A stretch of 25,908 nucleotides of DNA, taken from IMG/VR virus record IMGVR_UViG_3300017987_000328, positions 1 through 25,908 of that record; one strand, written 5' to 3'. Positions within the stretch are counted from its first letter, which is position 1. Each line of letters begins with the position of its first letter. The notes beneath the pieces are model-generated. The model searched no databases, was not told the DNA's origin, and was given only the letters and a program-made list of their open reading frames with translations. The DNA comes from a virus. Positions 23,016 to 25,908 of the stretch are shown here, piece after piece. Position numbers and translations under genes: made by a program.

Positions 23016-23729
23016 ATGCTTATCTATAATTGTGTTAGGTGTGGCGAAGAACTAGAGATCGCTGATGATATTGTATATCCGGTCAGATGTCCGAAGTGTG
23101 GAAAGTTTTACCAAGCGGGGTGTTTTCGTTGTAATATCCCCTTACCTGATGCCAGTTATCGAACAGCCGTTTACGGCATAGTTCCTGAAGCTATGGGTAC
23201 TCGTGAAAAAGATTGTCAGATTGCCCTGGTAGACAATCGGAAGGAAGAAGATAAGTACCGGAAACGACCCAACCCAGACACCGGGGAATTAGAAGACGAA
23301 TACATTGATCCTTGCGACTTATCTGATGATGAGTTGGATGGCGTGGACGTAACTGAGGCATACGAAGAAGTAGCAGACAAACATGGTAAGAAAACTGTCC
23401 AGGTAGTTCCTGAAAACACCGTTCGGGTTATTCATCGGATTAAGACGGTTCCACAGCAGAAAACTGCAGTAGTTTGTCGGGAGTGCTACAATCCGGAAAC
23501 TGATCAGCGGTTCTGGGGCAGCCCAGAGGAAATCGACGCAAGTGATGTGATGACAATGGCACGAGCAGTTGCTGAATCGATCGTGGAGGATGCAAAGGTA
23601 GCAGTCCAAGGGAAAACGCCGGCAGAAAAGAAAACAGCTCTCAGAGCTGCTAAAAGCGAAGGGGACCAAATCGTCGAAGAGGCGAAGCCCCAGGCAAGGG
23701 CTATGTTGGAACCCAAGGAAACTGAATGA
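23016..23729 (+). CDS. Zinc-ribbon hypothetical protein
   Basis: This is a 237-residue protein with AGGAG before ATG 23016. The N-terminus has a treble-clef/zinc-ribbon layout: YNCVRCGEEL (Cys6, Cys9), RCPKCGKFY (Cys25, Cys28) and CFRC (36-39). Another CRECY pair is near residue 154, so a second knuckle may exist. The middle is acidic and disordered (PNPDTGELEDEY, DLSDDELDGVD). The C-terminal ~60 residues are helical, Ala/Glu/Lys-rich. Its stop overlaps the start of the membrane HExxH gene, so the two are coupled. The function is unknown. Confidence 0.7.
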   Translation: MLIYNCVRCGEELEIADDIVYPVRCPKCGKFYQAGCFRCNIPLPDASYRTAVYGIVPEAMGTREKDCQIALVDNRKEEDKYRKRPNPDTGELEDEYIDPCDLSDDELDGVDVTEAYEEVADKHGKKTVQVVPENTVRVIHRIKTVPQQKTAVVCRECYNPETDQRFWGSPEEIDASDVMTMARAVAESIVEDAKVAVQGKTPAEKKTALRAAKSEGDQIVEEAKPQARAMLEPKETE

Positions 23730-24184
23730 AGTTGAAGCTGTATGGTATTTTAGTCTGTATCTTGCTGTTTTACCTCATGTCTATACCTCTCCATGAATGG
23801 GGCCACTATTGGGCAAGTGAGATTATGGGTGGAGAATCTAGTATCACATTCCCAACGCCAGTCAGCGGTTTTATCCACACGAGCAATTTAGAAAGTGGAA
23901 TTGAACGATGGCTCTTCGGTTTCGCCGGCGGTTTCACTGTTTTTGCGGTTTTCCTTTTGCTCTGGATCCAAGCTCGTTGGAGCCCAACCAAGTGGGATCT
24001 GGATGACGAGTTTGCCCTGGCTATCGTTGGAAGCTGTCAGTTGGTCTACGCTTTTTTCGAGGCATGTTCTCCGGATCTGGCAAGCTCCTGGATAATGGCA
24101 CCGGTATCGATGACTGTGGCTACGATTGTGGGAGTGGCGTATCTTAACCCGCTGTTAGGGTTTTTGTCCCATAAGGATCAGTAA
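23726..24184 (+). CDS. Membrane protein with an HExxH zinc-protease motif
   Basis: This is a 152-residue protein. HEWGH is at 23-27, at the end of the first membrane helix (about 5-22). Three more hydrophobic helices follow near 63-84, 96-115 and 121-145. HExxH inside or beside a membrane segment is the hallmark of M50/site-2-type intramembrane metalloproteases. The usual third metal ligand motif (NPDG-type) is not evident; a PLHE plus LNPLLG pair is the nearest. So it may be a small, diverged or inactive M50 relative. It overlaps the preceding gene by four bases and the stop lies tail-to-tail with the lipoprotein gene. It sits after the tail genes, where phages keep accessory genes. Confidence 0.68.
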   Translation: MKLKLYGILVCILLFYLMSIPLHEWGHYWASEIMGGESSITFPTPVSGFIHTSNLESGIERWLFGFAGGFTVFAVFLLLWIQARWSPTKWDLDDEFALAIVGSCQLVYAFFEACSPDLASSWIMAPVSMTVATIVGVAYLNPLLGFLSHKDQ

Positions 24185-24576
24185 GCTAAGGATACAACAC
24201 CGTAAGCTGCATCCGTCCATTCATACTTCAAAGCATTTTCGCCCTCGATCAGCTTCACAGACAGCACCCCGAGTTCGCCTTGGTTTTGGAAGACACACGA
24301 AACCGATGTCCCTTTGACAGTGTAAGTTGCCGGGACTTTCCCTTCAACGCTTTTCTGAGAACTGGATCCGTCAGCTTTCATTACGAGGTAATTCCCACTG
24401 AATCGAACGAAGTCGTTCGTCCCGATTTCTATAGTGAAAGTTCGATCGGTAATGGGTGGAGGGTTGAAGGAAGTGTCGGTCGGGGTCACTGTTTCTGTAG
24501 ATCCATCACTGCCACCGCATCCGAACAAACAGGCCAGCACGGTTGCCAGAATAATGTATGCGAATATTTTCTTCAT
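24178..24576 (-). CDS. Lipoprotein (probable lysogenic-conversion gene)
   Basis: This 132-residue product reads right to left, against all genes to its left. A signal sequence MKKIFAYIILATVLACLFGC has a basic n-region, a hydrophobic core and Cys16 or Cys20 as lipidation site, followed by the Gly/Ser/Thr linker of a mature lipoprotein. The rest is beta-rich (RTFTIEIGTNDFVRFSGNYL, later AYGVVSLAY). Its start is preceded by GAGAGGTG and by a promoter of its own (24603-24631), a mark of moron genes that are expressed in lysogens. Superinfection exclusion or host surface change are common roles of such lipoproteins; none is proven. Confidence 0.78.
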   Translation of the reverse strand: MKKIFAYIILATVLACLFGCGGSDGSTETVTPTDTSFNPPPITDRTFTIEIGTNDFVRFSGNYLVMKADGSSSQKSVEGKVPATYTVKGTSVSCVFQNQGELGVLSVKLIEGENALKYEWTDAAYGVVSLAY

Positions 24577-24602
24577 AAGTACACCTCTCTCTAGTTATAT
24601 TG

Positions 24603-24631
24603 AGTATAAGGATGTTATCGGATTTGTGCAA
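24603..24631 (-). promoter_or_regulatory. Promoter of the lipoprotein gene
   Basis: On the minus strand TTGCAC (complement of 24626-24631), 17 bases, TATACT (complement of 24603-24608). Five or more consensus bases in each box with ideal spacing. It lies 27 bases before the lipoprotein start. Confidence 0.82.
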
Positions 24632-24677
24632 GTCAAACACCTACAAGATAGATAACGCCGGTCTATCGCATTTCGAG

Positions 24678-24706
24678 AAAAGGCAAAAGCTCGACAAAAG
24701 CCTTTT
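24678..24706 (-). terminator. Possible terminator after the integrase gene
   Basis: AAAAGGC (24678-24684) and GCCTTTT (24700-24706) form a 7-bp stem with a 15-base loop. It lies 60 bases after the integrase stop on the minus strand, between it and the lipoprotein promoter. The stem is AT-rich and the T-run is the stem itself, so the call is weak. The rest of 24577-24768 shows no further gene. Confidence 0.35.
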
Positions 24707-24768
24707 ACCGAGTTCCATAACCAACCACACACGAAGCACGATTTACTCGCGTATATTCGCATTCCGCA

Positions 24769-25770
24769 TTATAGCTTCCAGGTTTTGAATGGTGTAGATA
24801 GTTGATGCCATTCCATAGAGTCTTCGGCAGTGAGTGTCCGAACGTATATCTCAGTGGATTGAAGTGTAGCATGCCCCATGACTTCCTGTACAAATCTGAT
24901 GTCTTTGCCTGCTCTCAGAAGGTTAACTCCGAAAGTATGGCGAAATGTGTGAGGAGAGCATCGGGCGTCTTCGATTTTGGCGGATTTCCCGATTCTAGCA
25001 ATGAGCTGTCGTAAGCCATTCGGTTCCAAAGGAGCCAGGAAGTTCTTATGATTGAAGGATAGAAAAACCCGATCATGTTCTGTTTTTGGCCGTAACATTA
25101 GCCAGTTTATAAAAGCCTTGGTCAATCGGGGGTCCATGAAGACCTTTCTTTCTTTGTCTCCTTTGCCATATATCTTGATATAGTGCTCACGAAAATATAG
25201 GTTGCTTATTTCGAGGTTCGAAAGCTCTTCGCATCGAATCCCCGATAAGAGGAATGTCAGAATTATAGCACGATCCCTTATCCCCCATCGTTTGTTCGGG
25301 GGACATAGTTTGAGCATTTCAGTAATATGATGCTCTGTGAAAGTCGGAACGATTTTCTTTTGGGCTCTGGGTGGCTTGATACCATCGGTAGGATTCTTGT
25401 TGATTTTATGACAACTCTCGTGTAGCCATGTGTAGTACAGCCGAATACCGCGCCAATGTTTATTGATGGTATTCTTTTCGAGTTTTTTCCCAGGCTTTAG
25501 ATTGTTGTCACGTTCACGAAGGTTGGCGAAGTAAGCGACGAGGTGTTCTTTGGAAAAGTCATCAACTGAAAGTGGGATGCAAAAGGAAGATCGAAAGCGC
25601 CGGAGATCGTCGAATATCCACCTGAGAGTTTTAACGGTGGTTTCAGAACATCCTTCAGCATATTTTGATAGTAGGAAGAACTCTATGGAGTCTTCATCCG
25701 CAACATAGGACTGTGGTTCATGGCTATGACCATCTTGTCTCTGGTTATCCAGCATAGGACTGCGTTCCAT
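24769..25770 (-). CDS. int: Tyrosine recombinase (phage integrase)
   Basis: This is a 333-residue site-specific recombinase catalysing integration and excision. The N-terminal core-binding domain (about 30-125) has the SAM-like helices; the catalytic domain follows with Arg179 (SGIRCEEL), Lys203 (GKGDKER), His274-x-x-Arg277 (HTFRHTF), His300 (GHATLQST) and nucleophile Tyr309 (TEIYVRTL). All catalytic residues are present. No Shine-Dalgarno lies close to ATG 25770, and no better upstream start exists in frame; ATG 25755 is an alternative. It reads away from a tRNA-Ile fragment 55 bases upstream, the attachment site it presumably uses. Confidence 0.92.
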   Translation of the reverse strand: MERSPMLDNQRQDGHSHEPQSYVADEDSIEFFLLSKYAEGCSETTVKTLRWIFDDLRRFRSSFCIPLSVDDFSKEHLVAYFANLRERDNNLKPGKKLEKNTINKHWRGIRLYYTWLHESCHKINKNPTDGIKPPRAQKKIVPTFTEHHITEMLKLCPPNKRWGIRDRAIILTFLLSGIRCEELSNLEISNLYFREHYIKIYGKGDKERKVFMDPRLTKAFINWLMLRPKTEHDRVFLSFNHKNFLAPLEPNGLRQLIARIGKSAKIEDARCSPHTFRHTFGVNLLRAGKDIRFVQEVMGHATLQSTEIYVRTLTAEDSMEWHQLSTPFKTWKL

Positions 25771-25825
25771 ATAGCCATTTGGGGGGTTCCGCCTCTAAAT
25801 TTTTTGATCGTACCCTGATCGAATA

Positions 25826-25873
25826 TGGTGGGCGATCCTGGGCTCGAACCAGGGACCTCAGTCTTATCAGGAC
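25826..25873 (-). other. attP core: 3' half of a tRNA-Ile(GAT)
   Basis: On the minus strand the stretch reads from the anticodon loop CTGATAA (25864-25870) through GACTG, variable AGGTC, T arm CCTGG-TTCGAGC-CCAGG, acceptor ATCGCCC, A and CCA (25826-25828). The D arm and 5' acceptor are absent: the bases where they should be do not pair. This is the classical phage copy of a tRNA 3' end, with crossover in or near the anticodon stem-loop. Because the integrase side is present and the 5' tRNA half is missing, it is attP or a copy of it and not a host tRNA. Confidence 0.83.
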
Positions 25874-25886
25874 ACGATTCAGAAAA

Positions 25887-25904
25887 CCAACACTATAGTT
25901 GTCA
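25887..25904 (-). promoter_or_regulatory. Operator-like palindrome, site 3
   Basis: On the minus strand the sequence is TGACAACTATAGTGTTGG, sharing TGACAACTAT and the following GTGTT with site 1, and the first 13 bases with site 2. It lies 14 bases from the att core, at the window end. It could regulate a transcript running into the int region or be part of attP control. Confidence 0.6.
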
Positions 25905-25908
25905 CCAA

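Noticed and set aside
24280-24655. Plus-strand open frames over the lipoprotein gene
   Set aside because: They are antisense to a gene with a signal peptide, lipobox, ribosome site and promoter.
25826-25873. A working tRNA-Ile(GAT) gene
   Set aside because: No 5' acceptor or D arm can be found in the right distance; only the 3' half is present.

Overview
The window is a stretch of a temperate, tailed bacteriophage genome. It carries most of the head genes, most of the tail genes, a short block of accessory genes and an integrase beside an attachment site. The tail set (tube, G/GT-type chaperone with a frameshift, long tape measure, hub, collar-type fibre) has no recognisable sheath, and this suggests a siphovirus-like particle. 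The terminase body and the lysis genes are not visible here. Strong AGGAGG ribosome sites, sigma70-type promoters, tRNAs with encoded CCA and a lipoprotein signal all point to a bacterial host, whose identity I cannot tell.

Layout. 1-195 is the 3' end of an unidentified gene. 198-374 holds a hairpin and a tRNA-Ile(UAU). 492-3786 carries a small cysteine-rich protein, the portal, an MmcB-like nuclease-fold protein and a Mu gpF/SPP1 gp7-type head protein. 3787-6930 is an inserted replication/repair-like cassette: an SNF2 helicase, an unknown gene, a DUF2786-like gene and a 47-codon ORF. 6931-7360 is non-coding apart from a tRNA. It contains four copies of an 18-bp palindromic repeat, an operator-like palindrome on a promoter, a CAU tRNA and a terminator.

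From 7361 to 11097 come the head maturation protease fused to a scaffold-like domain, the major capsid protein and a probable head decoration protein, closed by a strong terminator (11124-11162). From 11179 to 16453 come a membrane-anchored coiled-coil protein, unknown structural genes, the head-tail connector, gp10-like and tail-terminator genes, a tiny membrane protein, a C2H2 zinc-finger protein and the tail tube. From 16474 to 23005 come a glycine-rich DUF5320-like peptide, the frameshifted tail chaperone, the tape measure, a hub with an inserted lectin-like domain and two distal tail genes. From 23016 to 24184 there is a zinc-ribbon protein and a membrane HExxH protein.

On the minus strand are a lipoprotein with its own promoter (a likely lysogenic-conversion gene) and a tyrosine recombinase. 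Next to the recombinase lies a 3' fragment of tRNA-Ile(GAT). Its missing 5' half is replaced by sequence carrying a palindrome also seen at 3838 and 7150 inside the phage. I therefore read it as an intact attP, so the source is probably a free or circular phage form and not an integrated prophage.

Most interesting for follow-up: the shared operator at three places, the 18-bp repeat array, the SNF2 cassette inside the structural operon, the in-frame internal start of a scaffold inside the protease gene, and the membrane metalloprotease-like/lipoprotein pair.
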